Positions 1 through 8,605 of a stretch of DNA of 64,000 nt are shown here, in pieces. The stretch covers positions 634,238-698,237 of the forward strand of contig NZ_WTVA01000001.1 of the NCBI RefSeq assembly GCF_009882935.1, in the 5' to 3' direction. This stretch comes from Sneathiella chungangensis. Its GTDB lineage: Bacteria > Pseudomonadota > Alphaproteobacteria > Sneathiellales > Sneathiellaceae. The notes under the pieces were generated by a model. It saw nothing but the letters and a program-made list of their open reading frames with translations, did not search any database and was not told where the DNA came from. The translations under genes were made by a program, and so were the position numbers. Position 1 is the stretch's first letter. Each line of letters opens with the position of its first letter.

Positions 1-1
1 C

Positions 2-205
2 ATGGCCTTCAGCGTCCTGTTGATTTTTATTGTCTGCCTGCCCCGGATGGCCGGTGGCGGCCACTGGTTCACCGACGTTATCGTCGGCGGCGGCGCGGCC
101 TGCCTGATCCTGCTGCCCTGGCTTGTCGTCAGCCCCTATGTCGCCTGGGTGGAACGCGCCTTGAGCTGGGGATGGGGCAAGGTCCCCGCGCTCATTCGGA
201 AATAG
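2..205 (+). CDS. PAP2-family phosphatase, C-terminal end (cut by window edge)
   Basis: Only the last 67 residues are inside the window, so the ATG at position 2 is probably internal. The peptide has a hydrophobic helix, then RMAGGGHWFTDVIVGG, which matches the third PAP2 signature (R...GGH...D) carrying the catalytic His and Asp, then another membrane helix and a short basic tail. PAP2 proteins are membrane phosphatases acting on lipid phosphates or undecaprenyl pyrophosphate; lipid A phosphatases belong to the same family. The substrate cannot be told from this piece. It converges on valS with about 30 bases between stop codons and no clear terminator. Confidence 0.75.
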   Translation: MAFSVLLIFIVCLPRMAGGGHWFTDVIVGGGAACLILLPWLVVSPYVAWVERALSWGWGKVPALIRK

Positions 206-234
206 CCGGACGCGCAAACGCGCCCGTCCATCTC

Positions 235-2874
235 CTAAAGCTCCGCGAGGCGGGCCGCCGCATCCTTCAGCTTGGCGAGCTGGGTTTCGGCATCGGCGAG
301 CTTCGCCTTTTCCCCCGCGACCACATCGGCAGGCGCGTTGGCGACGAACTTCTCGTTCCCGAGTTTCTTGTTGAGCCCCGTCATATAGCCAGACAGCTTG
401 CCAATCTCTTTCTGAAGGCGGGCCTTCTCCGCATCGAGATCCATGGCGCCCGCGAGCGGCAGGATAACCGTCGCGCCCTTATGGACGAACTGGAGCGCGC
501 CCTTCGGCACCTCCGCATCCGTCGCGTAAGATTCGAGCCGGGCCATTCGGGCGATGATATCCCAGTGCTTCTCAAGCCGGGCCTTATCCTCCGCGCTGCC
601 GTCATTGAAGATGAGCGGGATTTTCGCGCCGGCCGGAACGTTCATCTCGCTGCGCACACCGCGAATGCTGGTGATCAGCTCCTGCACCCAGTCCATCTCC
701 GCCGTGGCGGCTGCAAAATCCGCGTCCGCCGGATAGACGGGCCAGTCGGCAACGATCAGGTCCGATTTCCGCGTGGCGGCGACGCTGCCCCAGAGCTCCT
801 CGGTCACGAAGGGCATGAAGGGATGCAGGATTTTCAGGATCTGGTCCAGCACCCAGGCCGCCGTTGCCTGCGTTTCCGCCTTGTCATTGCCCTGGAACGG
901 CAGTTTCGCGAATTCCAGATACCAGTCGCAGAAGACATTCCAGGTGAAGGCGTAGATGGCGTTCGACGCATCGTTGAAGCGATATCCCTCGATCGCCGCG
1001 CGCACTGCGCTTTCGCATTTCACCGTCTCGCCGACAATCCACTGGTTGATGGTTTCCTTGACCGCGAAGGGATCGAAGCCTTCTGGAACGGCACAGTCGT
1101 TCATCTCGCAGAAACGTGCCGCATTCCAGAGCTTGGTCGCGAAGTTACGATAGCCCTCGACCCGCTGTTCAGAAAGGCGGACATCGCGGCCTTGCGCCGC
1201 ACTGGTGGAGAGGAAGAAGCGCAGCGCATCGGCGCCATATTTATCCATCAGGTCCAGCGGATCGACCACATTGCCCTTGGATTTCGACATCTTCGCGCCC
1301 TGCTCATCACGGACCAGCGCATGGATATAGACCGTGTGAAACGGCACTTCTTCCATGAAATGCAGGCCCATCATCATCATCCGGGCGACCCAGAAGAAGA
1401 TGATATCAAATCCGGTGACGAGCGTATCGGTCGGGTAATAGCGGGCAAGCTCCGGCGTCTTGTCGGGCCAGCCCAAGGTCGAGAAGGGCCAGAGCGCGGA
1501 GGAAAACCAGGTATCGAGAACGTCATTGTCCTGAGCGAGCTCTTCCTTGCGGCCATAATGCGCCTCGGCGGCGGCAAGGGCCTCTTCCTCCGTTTCCTCA
1601 ACGAAGATCATGCCGTCGGGACCGAACCAGGCGGGAATGCGATGCCCCCACCAGAGCTGGCGCGAGATGCACCACGGTTGGATATTGCGCATCCAGTCGT
1701 AATAGGTGTTGGTCCATTTCTCGGGCACGAATTTCGTCTTGCCGTTCTCCACCGCGCGGATGGCGGGCTGGGCCAAGGTCGCCGCATCGGCGAACCACTG
1801 ATCGGTGAGCAACGGCTCGATCACAACGCCGGAGCGGTCGCCATAGGGGACCGTATGCGGATGATCGTCAATTTTCTCGAGCAGGCCGAGGCTTTCCATC
1901 TCGGCGACGACTTTTTTCCGCGCCTCAAACCGCTCCATGCCCTGATATTCTTCCGGCACCGCGTCATTCAGATGCGCGTTCTCATCCATGATATTGATCA
2001 CCTCAAGACCGGCGCGTTTGCCAACCTCAAAGTCATTGAAATCATGGGCGGGGGTGATTTTCACCGCGCCGGAGCCCTGCTCCGGGTCCGCATAGTCATC
2101 GGCAACAATCGGAATGCGCCGCCCGACGATGGGCAGGATCGCAAACTTGCCAACCAGATCGGTATAGCGCTCATCTTCGGGATGAACGGCAATGCCCGTA
2201 TCACCCAGCATGGTTTCAGGCCGCGTCGTCGCGACGGTGATGGAGCGCCCCTCCTCCCCCTCGACCGGATAGCGGAAGTGCCACATATGGCCGTTGACTT
2301 CCTTCTGCTCGACCTCGAGATCGGAAATGGCGGTGTGGAATTTCGGATCCCAGTTGACCAGCCGCTTGTCGCGGTAGATCAGCCCCTCTTTATAGAGCTG
2401 GACGAACACCTTGCGGACGGCCTTGGAGAGGCCTTCATCCATGGTGAAGCGTTCGCGGTCCCAGTCACAGGTCGCGCCAAGGCGTTGCAGCTGCTGGAAA
2501 ATCTGTCCGCCGGACTGGTCTTTCCATTCCCAGACCTTGTCGATGAATTTCTCGCGGCCGAAATCGTGGCGGGTTTTTCCCTGCTCGCCCAGCTGGCGCT
2601 CGACCACCATCTGGGTCGCGATGCCCGCATGGTCCATGCCCGGCTGCCAGAGCACGTCTTTTCCCCGCATCCGCTCAAACCGGATCAGCACATCCTGCAA
2701 GGTGTTATTGAGCGCATGGCCCATATGCAGGCTGCCCGTCACATTCGGCGGCGGGATGACAATCGTGTAGGTATCGTCGGATTTGGCGCGTCCACAGGCG
2801 AACGCCCCCTGCTCCATCCATTTCGAATAGAGCTTTCCCTCGACCTCGTCGGGTCGATAAGATTTGTCCAGCAT
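235..2874 (-). CDS. valS: Valyl-tRNA synthetase
   Basis: This class I aminoacyl-tRNA synthetase charges tRNA-Val in the cytoplasm. Its 879 residues are a normal length. The HIGH-type signature HMGH is at residues 50-53 after PPPNVTGSL, and KMSKS is at 528-532. The editing (CP1) domain follows residue 200, with TTRPETMLGDTG near 216-227. The C-terminal 60 residues are a charged coiled coil, as expected for ValRS. The ATG has a GGAAGG ribosome site six bases upstream. popZ lies 78 bases upstream in the same direction, an order common in Alphaproteobacteria. Confidence 0.97.
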   Translation of the reverse strand: MLDKSYRPDEVEGKLYSKWMEQGAFACGRAKSDDTYTIVIPPPNVTGSLHMGHALNNTLQDVLIRFERMRGKDVLWQPGMDHAGIATQMVVERQLGEQGKTRHDFGREKFIDKVWEWKDQSGGQIFQQLQRLGATCDWDRERFTMDEGLSKAVRKVFVQLYKEGLIYRDKRLVNWDPKFHTAISDLEVEQKEVNGHMWHFRYPVEGEEGRSITVATTRPETMLGDTGIAVHPEDERYTDLVGKFAILPIVGRRIPIVADDYADPEQGSGAVKITPAHDFNDFEVGKRAGLEVINIMDENAHLNDAVPEEYQGMERFEARKKVVAEMESLGLLEKIDDHPHTVPYGDRSGVVIEPLLTDQWFADAATLAQPAIRAVENGKTKFVPEKWTNTYYDWMRNIQPWCISRQLWWGHRIPAWFGPDGMIFVEETEEEALAAAEAHYGRKEELAQDNDVLDTWFSSALWPFSTLGWPDKTPELARYYPTDTLVTGFDIIFFWVARMMMMGLHFMEEVPFHTVYIHALVRDEQGAKMSKSKGNVVDPLDLMDKYGADALRFFLSTSAAQGRDVRLSEQRVEGYRNFATKLWNAARFCEMNDCAVPEGFDPFAVKETINQWIVGETVKCESAVRAAIEGYRFNDASNAIYAFTWNVFCDWYLEFAKLPFQGNDKAETQATAAWVLDQILKILHPFMPFVTEELWGSVAATRKSDLIVADWPVYPADADFAAATAEMDWVQELITSIRGVRSEMNVPAGAKIPLIFNDGSAEDKARLEKHWDIIARMARLESYATDAEVPKGALQFVHKGATVILPLAGAMDLDAEKARLQKEIGKLSGYMTGLNKKLGNEKFVANAPADVVAGEKAKLADAETQLAKLKDAAARLAEL

Positions 2875-2952
2875 CGCTGAACCTTCCTTTATTTATTCGT
2901 CGGCAAAATTTCGGGAGTAATATAGTCGGCTCACTACCCGGGAGGAAAGACT

Positions 2953-3654
2953 TTAATCGTCGTCGTCCGCCCGGTCAGCGAGCTTGCTCACTTCGCGCTC
3001 GACGATGCGCTGCACGATCTGGGGGAGGTTCTGATCGAGCCAGTCTTTCAGGATCGGCCGGAGCATATCCTTGACCATTTCTTCCAAAGTCGCATTCTTA
3101 CCCATCTGCAATCCTCGTGATGAAGCAACAGCGCCGGCCAGGCTAGCGAAGGCCGTTGTCGTTGCGGCAATAGTGGGGTCAGCCAGCAGGCTGCTCGATG
3201 TGCGGGCGGCCACTTCTTCCGCCGTTTCCGGTTCCGTTACCGGTTCTTCTTCTACGTCCGGTTCGGGTTCCATCTCTGGATCCGCTTCCGCCTCAGGCTC
3301 CTCTTCGGCCTCAACGGCGAGTTCAACCGCTTCCTCCTCCACTTCCTCGTCGAGGGTGAGCGCCTCCTCCTCATCGACCTCATCGGTCAATTCCAGAACA
3401 TCCTCTTCCGGCTCGGGTTCGGGTTCAGGCTCCGGCTCCGGTTCGGGCTCCGGCTCGGCGTCAGCTTCCGCTTCTATTTCCGGAGCCTCGTCCTCGGACA
3501 TTGCCTCGGTTTCCTCTTCGGCGTCTCCGGCGGCTTCGACAGCGTCCGCTTCCTGGCCTTCGCCTTCCTCTTCTCCGTCTTCAGAGATAATACGACGGAT
3601 GGAGGCGAGTATCTCTTCCATCGTCGGCTCTTGTTCTGTCGTTGGATCGCTCAT
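2953..3654 (-). CDS. popZ: PopZ-like polar organising protein (DUF2497)
   Basis: PopZ forms a polar matrix that anchors the chromosome origin through ParB and recruits cell-cycle regulators. Two conserved ends frame a disordered middle: the N-terminal TMEEILASIRRIISED helix at residues 10-26 and a C-terminal block rich in I, L and basic residues (LRPILKDWLDQNLPQIV) over the last 50 residues, which in Caulobacter drives multimerisation. The 150-residue middle is extremely acidic and holds eight consecutive Glu-Pro pairs at 67-83. I start at the ATG at 3654; a TTG two codons upstream is in frame. Gene order next to valS and a tolC homologue supports the call. Confidence 0.9.
   Translation of the reverse strand: MSDPTTEQEPTMEEILASIRRIISEDGEEEGEGQEADAVEAAGDAEEETEAMSEDEAPEIEAEADAEPEPEPEPEPEPEPEPEEDVLELTDEVDEEEALTLDEEVEEEAVELAVEAEEEPEAEADPEMEPEPDVEEEPVTEPETAEEVAARTSSSLLADPTIAATTTAFASLAGAVASSRGLQMGKNATLEEMVKDMLRPILKDWLDQNLPQIVQRIVEREVSKLADRADDDD
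3406..3456 (-). repeat. Glu-Pro hexanucleotide tandem repeat inside popZ
   Basis: Eight imperfect six-base units encode eight Glu-Pro pairs within the acidic linker of PopZ. Synonymous variation between units (ggt/ggc, tcc/ttc on the plus strand) shows the tract is not a fresh expansion, but it could still change length by slippage without breaking the frame. Confidence 0.85.
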
Positions 3655-3758
3655 CGTCAATTCACCATTGAAACCGGGGGCCTAGATCACGAAAGGCGCG
3701 TGATACATTGCAAAATCACTCTTCCGATCGACTATGGCCGGTTTGATTTAATTATTTC

Positions 3759-5114
3759 TTAATCCAATCCGCCATCCGTACCGAACCATTTGTTGCGGAC
3801 CCTCTCATAGTTGGTCGCTGGATCGTAATATTCGACATCGAGGTTGAGGTCACGGGCGTTCAGCTTGCCGATCGCGGCCAGAACCGAATAGATCGCCACA
3901 TACTGATCACGCCGGGCGGTCACAAGGTCTACCTTGCTCTGCAGGAGTTCCTGCTCCGCGTTCAAGACATCTAGCGTCGTGCGCGAGCCAACCTGGGCTT
4001 CCTGCTCAACGCCTTCCAGCGCGATGGTGTTGGCGCGGACCGCCTCTTCATTCGCACCGATGCGCGAGCGGGAGGTTTCCAGAAGCTCCCATGCCTGGAT
4101 CACTGATTCCCGAACCGCGCGAACCGTTTCCTCGATTTCCTGCATCCGCTGGCTGTTGACCTGACGGGCCTGACGGACCTGGCTGTAGACCGAGCCGGAC
4201 TGATAGAGCGGCACGGTCAGCACCGCGCCGATGCGCGCTGTGTCATTGCTGGTGTTCGCGCCGGAAAGTTCCTTGCCGGTCGACAGGCTGCCGTTCACTT
4301 CAACCGAGGGCAGCAGCTGGCCGGAGGTGGCGCGAATATCATAGCGGGAGCTTTCCTCGTTATATTTCGCAGCTTCGATATCCGGGTGGTTATCAAGGGC
4401 GATCGCCAGTGCCGCCTCTTCCGACTCCGGGAAGTCGGCGGGCACCAAAGGGTCCTCTAGCGCCTCCGGGGCACGGCCGACGATCCGTTCGAAATTCGCC
4501 CGGGTCGAGCGGAGATTACCTTCGGACTGGATCAGCCGGGAAATTGAATCGGCAAGACGGGCCTGCGCCTGGGCAACGTCGGTACGGGTGATTTCCCCGA
4601 CCTGGAAGCGGTCATTCGCGGCCTCCAGCTGGCGGCGCAAAACCACCGTGTTGTTCTGGTTAAGCTCAACCAGCGCCTCATCGCGCAGCACATTCATATA
4701 GGCTTCGACGGCGGACTGGAAAATTGTCTGTTCCGCGGAAAGCAATCCGGCGCGGGCCGCCTGAACGGTCGCTTCGGCGGATTTGGTCGAGGCGACAGTC
4801 TGGCCGCCGGAATAGATCGGCTGCGAGACAATCAACGCCGCTTCGCGGGGATTGGTGTCCTTGCCCGCGGTCGTCACATTGGTGTCGTTATGCTGCGCGG
4901 CTACCTCGCCGGTCGCATAAACCTCGGGACGCCACCCGGACAGAGCCTGCGGAACATTTTCATCGACGCTCCGGACATTGGCCCGCCGCGCCTGCAGGGT
5001 CGGGTTATTTTCATAAGTTGAAGCCAGCGCATCCTGCAACGTCTCGGCGCTTGCCAGAGACATCGGCATCGTCACGGCTAAGACGGATGCAACGGTCAAA
5101 ACTACTTTTTTCAT
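3759..5114 (-). CDS. tolC: TolC-family outer membrane efflux protein
   Basis: The 451-residue protein begins with a clear signal peptide (MKKVVLTVASVLAVTMPMS, cleavage after ASA) and has the two repeated coiled-coil halves of the OEP/TolC fold, the first starting TLQDALASTYENNPTLQARR. TolC trimers form the outer-membrane duct for type I secretion and RND or ABC efflux. Length fits the family. It lies about 200 bases downstream of an isoaspartyl methyltransferase gene and upstream of popZ, the arrangement typical of Alphaproteobacteria. No inner-membrane pump genes are nearby, so it probably serves unlinked pumps. Confidence 0.93.
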   Translation of the reverse strand: MKKVVLTVASVLAVTMPMSLASAETLQDALASTYENNPTLQARRANVRSVDENVPQALSGWRPEVYATGEVAAQHNDTNVTTAGKDTNPREAALIVSQPIYSGGQTVASTKSAEATVQAARAGLLSAEQTIFQSAVEAYMNVLRDEALVELNQNNTVVLRRQLEAANDRFQVGEITRTDVAQAQARLADSISRLIQSEGNLRSTRANFERIVGRAPEALEDPLVPADFPESEEAALAIALDNHPDIEAAKYNEESSRYDIRATSGQLLPSVEVNGSLSTGKELSGANTSNDTARIGAVLTVPLYQSGSVYSQVRQARQVNSQRMQEIEETVRAVRESVIQAWELLETSRSRIGANEEAVRANTIALEGVEQEAQVGSRTTLDVLNAEQELLQSKVDLVTARRDQYVAIYSVLAAIGKLNARDLNLDVEYYDPATNYERVRNKWFGTDGGLD

Positions 5115-5317
5115 TAAACTCGCCTCTCGAACCCAAATTAGGCCGCTCAGAAATTAACCATAGTCGAATTTAATCCCGATACCGGAATCAATCAACAATT
5201 TTAAAAAAATCATATAATTGACGACCGATATTGAAACCAAATCCGCGTTTATCGCGCCACGTCCGGTCGTTATTTCAGCCAGACGTGGCAAATTTGTGAC
5301 GGTTGCGGCCTTTCCGA

Positions 5318-5974
5318 TCAGAATTCGAACGGCGCGGCAACCATCAGATCGGCCAACGGCGGCACCGACGCGTCAAAGGCGGCGCGCGGAAAGAAATCGC
5401 CGCCCTGCCGGCGGTAGACGGTCGCGACCCCCGGGTTGGACCCCAGCACGCAGATCAGGCGCCCCCCCTCGGCCAGCTGATCGAGCAGGCTTTGCGGCAC
5501 CGTCGAGATCGATCCGTTGATATGGATAACGTTATAGGGTCCCTGCTTGGCATTCCCCTCGGCCAGCGCCCCCTCGACGACAGCGACGTTATCGCATTCC
5601 AGACGGCTCAGGATCTCGCTTGCGGTCTCGACCAGCGCCGGATCGCTCTCGATGGCGACGACGGCCTGCGCGAGAAAGCCGAGCACGGCGGAGGAATAAC
5701 CGGTCCCGCAGCCGATATCGAGAACGACATCGGTGGAGCCGATATCCGCCTCCTGCAGCAGGCGCGCAAAAACCCGCGGCTCGACGACGAACCGTCCCGG
5801 CGCCACTTCCAGATCCTCGTCCAGATAGGCAACACCGCGCAGCTCCTTGGGCACGAATTCCTCGCGCGGCACCGTATTCATGGCGTCCGCCACCCGGTCA
5901 TTCGTAATCCGGTTCGGTCGCAGCTGGCTCAGCACCATGTGACGGCGCGCCTCGGCGAATTTTTCAGAGATCAT
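5318..5974 (-). CDS. pcm: Protein-L-isoaspartate O-methyltransferase
   Basis: PCMT-family enzyme that uses S-adenosylmethionine to methylate abnormal isoaspartyl residues as the first step of their repair. The SAM-binding motif I, VLDIGCGTGYSS, is at residues 84-95, followed by VVAIESDPAL as motif post-I. The N-terminus (RRHMVLSQLRPNRITNDRV) and the PREEFVP element are typical of the alphaproteobacterial branch, usually annotated simply as protein-L-isoaspartate O-methyltransferase and found directly upstream of tolC. Whether this branch truly repairs isoaspartate is less certain than the fold. Length of 218 residues is normal. Confidence 0.87.
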   Translation of the reverse strand: MISEKFAEARRHMVLSQLRPNRITNDRVADAMNTVPREEFVPKELRGVAYLDEDLEVAPGRFVVEPRVFARLLQEADIGSTDVVLDIGCGTGYSSAVLGFLAQAVVAIESDPALVETASEILSRLECDNVAVVEGALAEGNAKQGPYNVIHINGSISTVPQSLLDQLAEGGRLICVLGSNPGVATVYRRQGGDFFPRAAFDASVPPLADLMVAAPFEF

Positions 5975-6087
5975 GATTTTCCGATCACCCCCTAATGCAA
6001 ACTCCCGTGGTTATACTGAATAACCTCCCCCCAGCGCAAGACATAAGGTCAGCGGACGACGCACCGTCCGCAATCGCGCCTCGCGGC

Positions 6088-6819
6088 CTAAAAGGTAAAA
6101 TCGGGCAAGGATTTGAAGGCTTCCTTCAGCGCCTCCCCCCAACCGGTGGAAATCTGGTTGTAATAGGGATCATCAAGGGCGATGCGCTGTTCGCGGGCAA
6201 CCTGGAAGCTGTCATTCTCATAAACTTGGAGATCGAGCGGCAGCCCGACCGACAGATTGGCTTTTATGGTCGAATCAAAGGACACCAGCATCAGCTTCAC
6301 CGCATCCTCGAAGCTCATGTCCGGATCATAGACACGGACGAGAATGGGCCGGCCGTATTTCGTCTCGCCGATCTGGAAGAACGGCGTCTCCGCCGAGGCC
6401 TCGATGAAATTCCCCTCGGGGTAAATCATGAAAAGGCGCGGATCGCTCCCCTTGATCTGGCCACCGACGATCAGGGTCGCGTTGAAGGAGGAATCCGCCT
6501 CCTGCCCCTCGAAGCTGTTGGTGTGGATTTCCTCGCGCACCGTCTCGCCGACGAGCCGCGCGACCTGAAACATCGACGGCGCCTCGAGGATGGACGGCTT
6601 GCGGTCCGCCGGCGCCTTCGAGCGTTCATCGAGCGTGCTGATAATCGCCTGCGTCGTCGCCAGGTTGCCCGCCGTCATCATGGTGATGACCCGCTCCCCC
6701 GGAATGACCCAGCTATGCATTTTCTTGAAAACCGAAATATTGTCGACGCCGGCGTTGGTACGCGTGTCCGACATAAAAACGAGGCCCCTGTTGAGCCTCA
6801 AGCCGACACAATAAGTCAT
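6088..6819 (-). CDS. Anbu (ancestral beta subunit), proteasome-like peptidase
   Basis: The 243-residue protein starts MTYCVGL, so removal of Met exposes an N-terminal Thr, the nucleophile of Ntn hydrolases of the proteasome/HslV superfamily. SDTRTNAGVDN matches the conserved Anbu segment following the first strands. Anbu forms helical or ring-like assemblies; its physiological substrate is not established. It is the last gene of a four-gene leftward operon (ATP-grasp, alpha-E, transglutaminase, Anbu), the known genomic partners of Anbu. It follows the transglutaminase gene by 29 bases and has AAAGGA just upstream of the ATG. Confidence 0.88.
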   Translation of the reverse strand: MTYCVGLRLNRGLVFMSDTRTNAGVDNISVFKKMHSWVIPGERVITMMTAGNLATTQAIISTLDERSKAPADRKPSILEAPSMFQVARLVGETVREEIHTNSFEGQEADSSFNATLIVGGQIKGSDPRLFMIYPEGNFIEASAETPFFQIGETKYGRPILVRVYDPDMSFEDAVKLMLVSFDSTIKANLSVGLPLDLQVYENDSFQVAREQRIALDDPYYNQISTGWGEALKEAFKSLPDFTF

Positions 6820-6848
6820 TTCCTTTACGTCAGTCCCTGCCCTTGAAA

Positions 6849-7652
6849 TTATTGTTGTTGAACCTGCAATGAAACATCCATGAATTCGCCGCCGCTGCCC
6901 ATCCGAAGGCCGGACACAGGCGCGGCATCCTTGTAATCAAGACCCGTCGCCACGCGAATGTAGCGGTCATCGGGCGAAATCCCGTTGGAGACATCGAAAC
7001 CGACCCAGCCGATATCGGGAATAAACGCCTCCGCCCAGGCATGGGTCGCTTCCTGATGGACCCGGTCATCCATCATCAGATAGCCGCTGACATAGCGCGC
7101 GGGAAAGCCGAGCGCGCGCACGGTGGAGATGAAAATATGCGCATGATCCTGGCAAACACCGCTGGCGGCGACCAGTGCCTCCTCCGCCGTTGTTTCCGAA
7201 TGGGTCTCCCCGGTCTGGTAGGGCACCACCTCTCCGATCAGGCGGGAGAGCGCATGCATCATCGTCACGTCGGTGTCGTAGTCGCTTCCCAGCTGCTTGA
7301 TGAGTTTCTGGACCCGGCTGCCGGCGGCGGTGAGCGGCGTCGAGCGCTGGAAAAACCAGAGCGGCGCGAACCCGCTGTTCGGCCCGATAATGCCGTGCAG
7401 ATCGGTCGTATCAACCTCCCCGTCGCAGCGGATGGAGACTTCGGTCTCGCCGGGGTTCGTGCTGACCAGCACCACGCGGTTGTTGAACTGATCCTCAAAC
7501 TCGAGCTCCTGCACCCCGCCCTCGACGGTGACATCCCAGTAAACCACATTCTGGCCGACGCCGGATTTCGGCATCAGGCGGAGCTGCTGCAGCGCATAGC
7601 GCACAGGCTCCTCATAGTGATACTTGGTCAGATGCGAGATTTTCAAGAGCAT
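6849..7652 (-). CDS. Transglutaminase-like cysteine protease (Anbu operon)
   Basis: Bacterial transglutaminase-like protein of 267 residues, starting MLLKISHLTKYHY. The N-terminal beta domain covers about residues 1-100. The catalytic triad is visible: Cys167 in SGVCQDHAH, His204 in ATHAWAEA and Asp220 in WVGFDVSNG. These proteins usually act as peptidases or amide-forming enzymes rather than as true transglutaminases. The in-frame codons upstream would run into the alpha-E gene; starting at 7652 leaves a four-base gap, which suits an operon. I infer that it works with the ATP-grasp, alpha-E and Anbu proteins on a shared peptide or protein tag. Confidence 0.88.
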   Translation of the reverse strand: MLLKISHLTKYHYEEPVRYALQQLRLMPKSGVGQNVVYWDVTVEGGVQELEFEDQFNNRVVLVSTNPGETEVSIRCDGEVDTTDLHGIIGPNSGFAPLWFFQRSTPLTAAGSRVQKLIKQLGSDYDTDVTMMHALSRLIGEVVPYQTGETHSETTAEEALVAASGVCQDHAHIFISTVRALGFPARYVSGYLMMDDRVHQEATHAWAEAFIPDIGWVGFDVSNGISPDDRYIRVATGLDYKDAAPVSGLRMGSGGEFMDVSLQVQQQ

Positions 7653-7656
7653 GACG

Positions 7657-8598
7657 TCATCCGATGAACCGGTAATCCTGTTGCACCTGACTGCCGAGCG
7701 CCATGTTGTCCCGAATAAAGGCCGTAATGAACTCGTGCAATCCCTCATCGAAGATGGAATTGATCGTGCTTTCCTTGAGCCGGTTCAAAATCGGGATGGC
7801 CATGTCATGGCAGTCAAGCCTGAGACCGTAATCTTCCTCGAGATAACCGAGGTTATCAACAATTTTCGCATAGCAGAACACCAGCGAGCGCGGAAGCCGG
7901 CGGTCCAGGATCAGGAATTCGGCAATGCCCATCGGGTTGATATCCCCGGGGTTCAGCCAGCGATAGGCGCGCTGCGCGGACACGGAGCGCAGGATCGATT
8001 CCCACTGCACGTTATCTAGCGACGACCCGACAAAGGACGCGGAGGGCAACAGCACGTAATATTTCACATCGAGGATACGCGCGGTGTTGTCGGCGCGCTC
8101 GAGAAAGGTGCCGAGGCGGGCAAAATCGAAAATATCATTGCGCAGCATCGTCCCGTGCAGCGCCCCGCGCACGAGGGCGCTCTGCTGGCGGATGGTATTC
8201 AGCGTCTCCGGAAGGTCCCTCTCCGATATCGGATGGGAAAGCAGATCCTTCAGGGTGATGTAACATTCGTTGGTCGCCTCCCAGACCTCGCGGGTCAGGG
8301 CCGTGCGCACCAGGCGGGCATTGTTGCGCGCGCCTTCGATTACCGACATAACGCTCGACGAATTGGATTTGTCGCGCAGCAGGAAATCGATCACGTTGCG
8401 GGCGACATACTGGTCATATTTCTCGGTATAGGCCTGCGTGACCCCGGCGGTGGCGACGACGGAAGCCCATTCGTTTTCCGCGGCGGTCGAGCGGGTCAGC
8501 GCGATGCGAAAGCCGGCATCGAGCAGGCGGGCGGTATTCTCGCTTCGCTCAAGATAGCGAAACATCCAGAATAGCCCCCCTGCGGTCTTGCCTAGCAT
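7657..8598 (-). CDS. Alpha-E domain protein (Anbu operon)
   Basis: All-helical alpha-E protein (formerly DUF403) of 313 residues. Its N-terminus, LGKTAGGLFWMFRYLERSEN, is the hallmark of the family, and it is rich in Arg, Glu and Asn throughout. No catalytic role is known; homologues are co-encoded, and sometimes fused, with circularly permuted ATP-grasp enzymes. It sits seven bases downstream of the ATP-grasp gene and four bases upstream of the transglutaminase gene. The conserved pairing suggests it is a subunit or substrate carrier of the ATP-grasp ligase, which is inference. Confidence 0.87.
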   Translation of the reverse strand: MLGKTAGGLFWMFRYLERSENTARLLDAGFRIALTRSTAAENEWASVVATAGVTQAYTEKYDQYVARNVIDFLLRDKSNSSSVMSVIEGARNNARLVRTALTREVWEATNECYITLKDLLSHPISERDLPETLNTIRQQSALVRGALHGTMLRNDIFDFARLGTFLERADNTARILDVKYYVLLPSASFVGSSLDNVQWESILRSVSAQRAYRWLNPGDINPMGIAEFLILDRRLPRSLVFCYAKIVDNLGYLEEDYGLRLDCHDMAIPILNRLKESTINSIFDEGLHEFITAFIRDNMALGSQVQQDYRFIG

Positions 8599-8605
8599 TG
8601 TCCCG

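Noticed and set aside
172-2880. Long open frame on the plus strand opposite valS
   Set aside because: Valyl-tRNA synthetase on the minus strand is certain. The opposite frame is Arg/His/Gly-rich, lacks any known motif and reflects the high GC content.
3071-3685. Ser/Gly-rich plus-strand frame opposite popZ
   Set aside because: The Ser-Gly repeats are the mirror of the Glu-Pro and acidic codons of PopZ.
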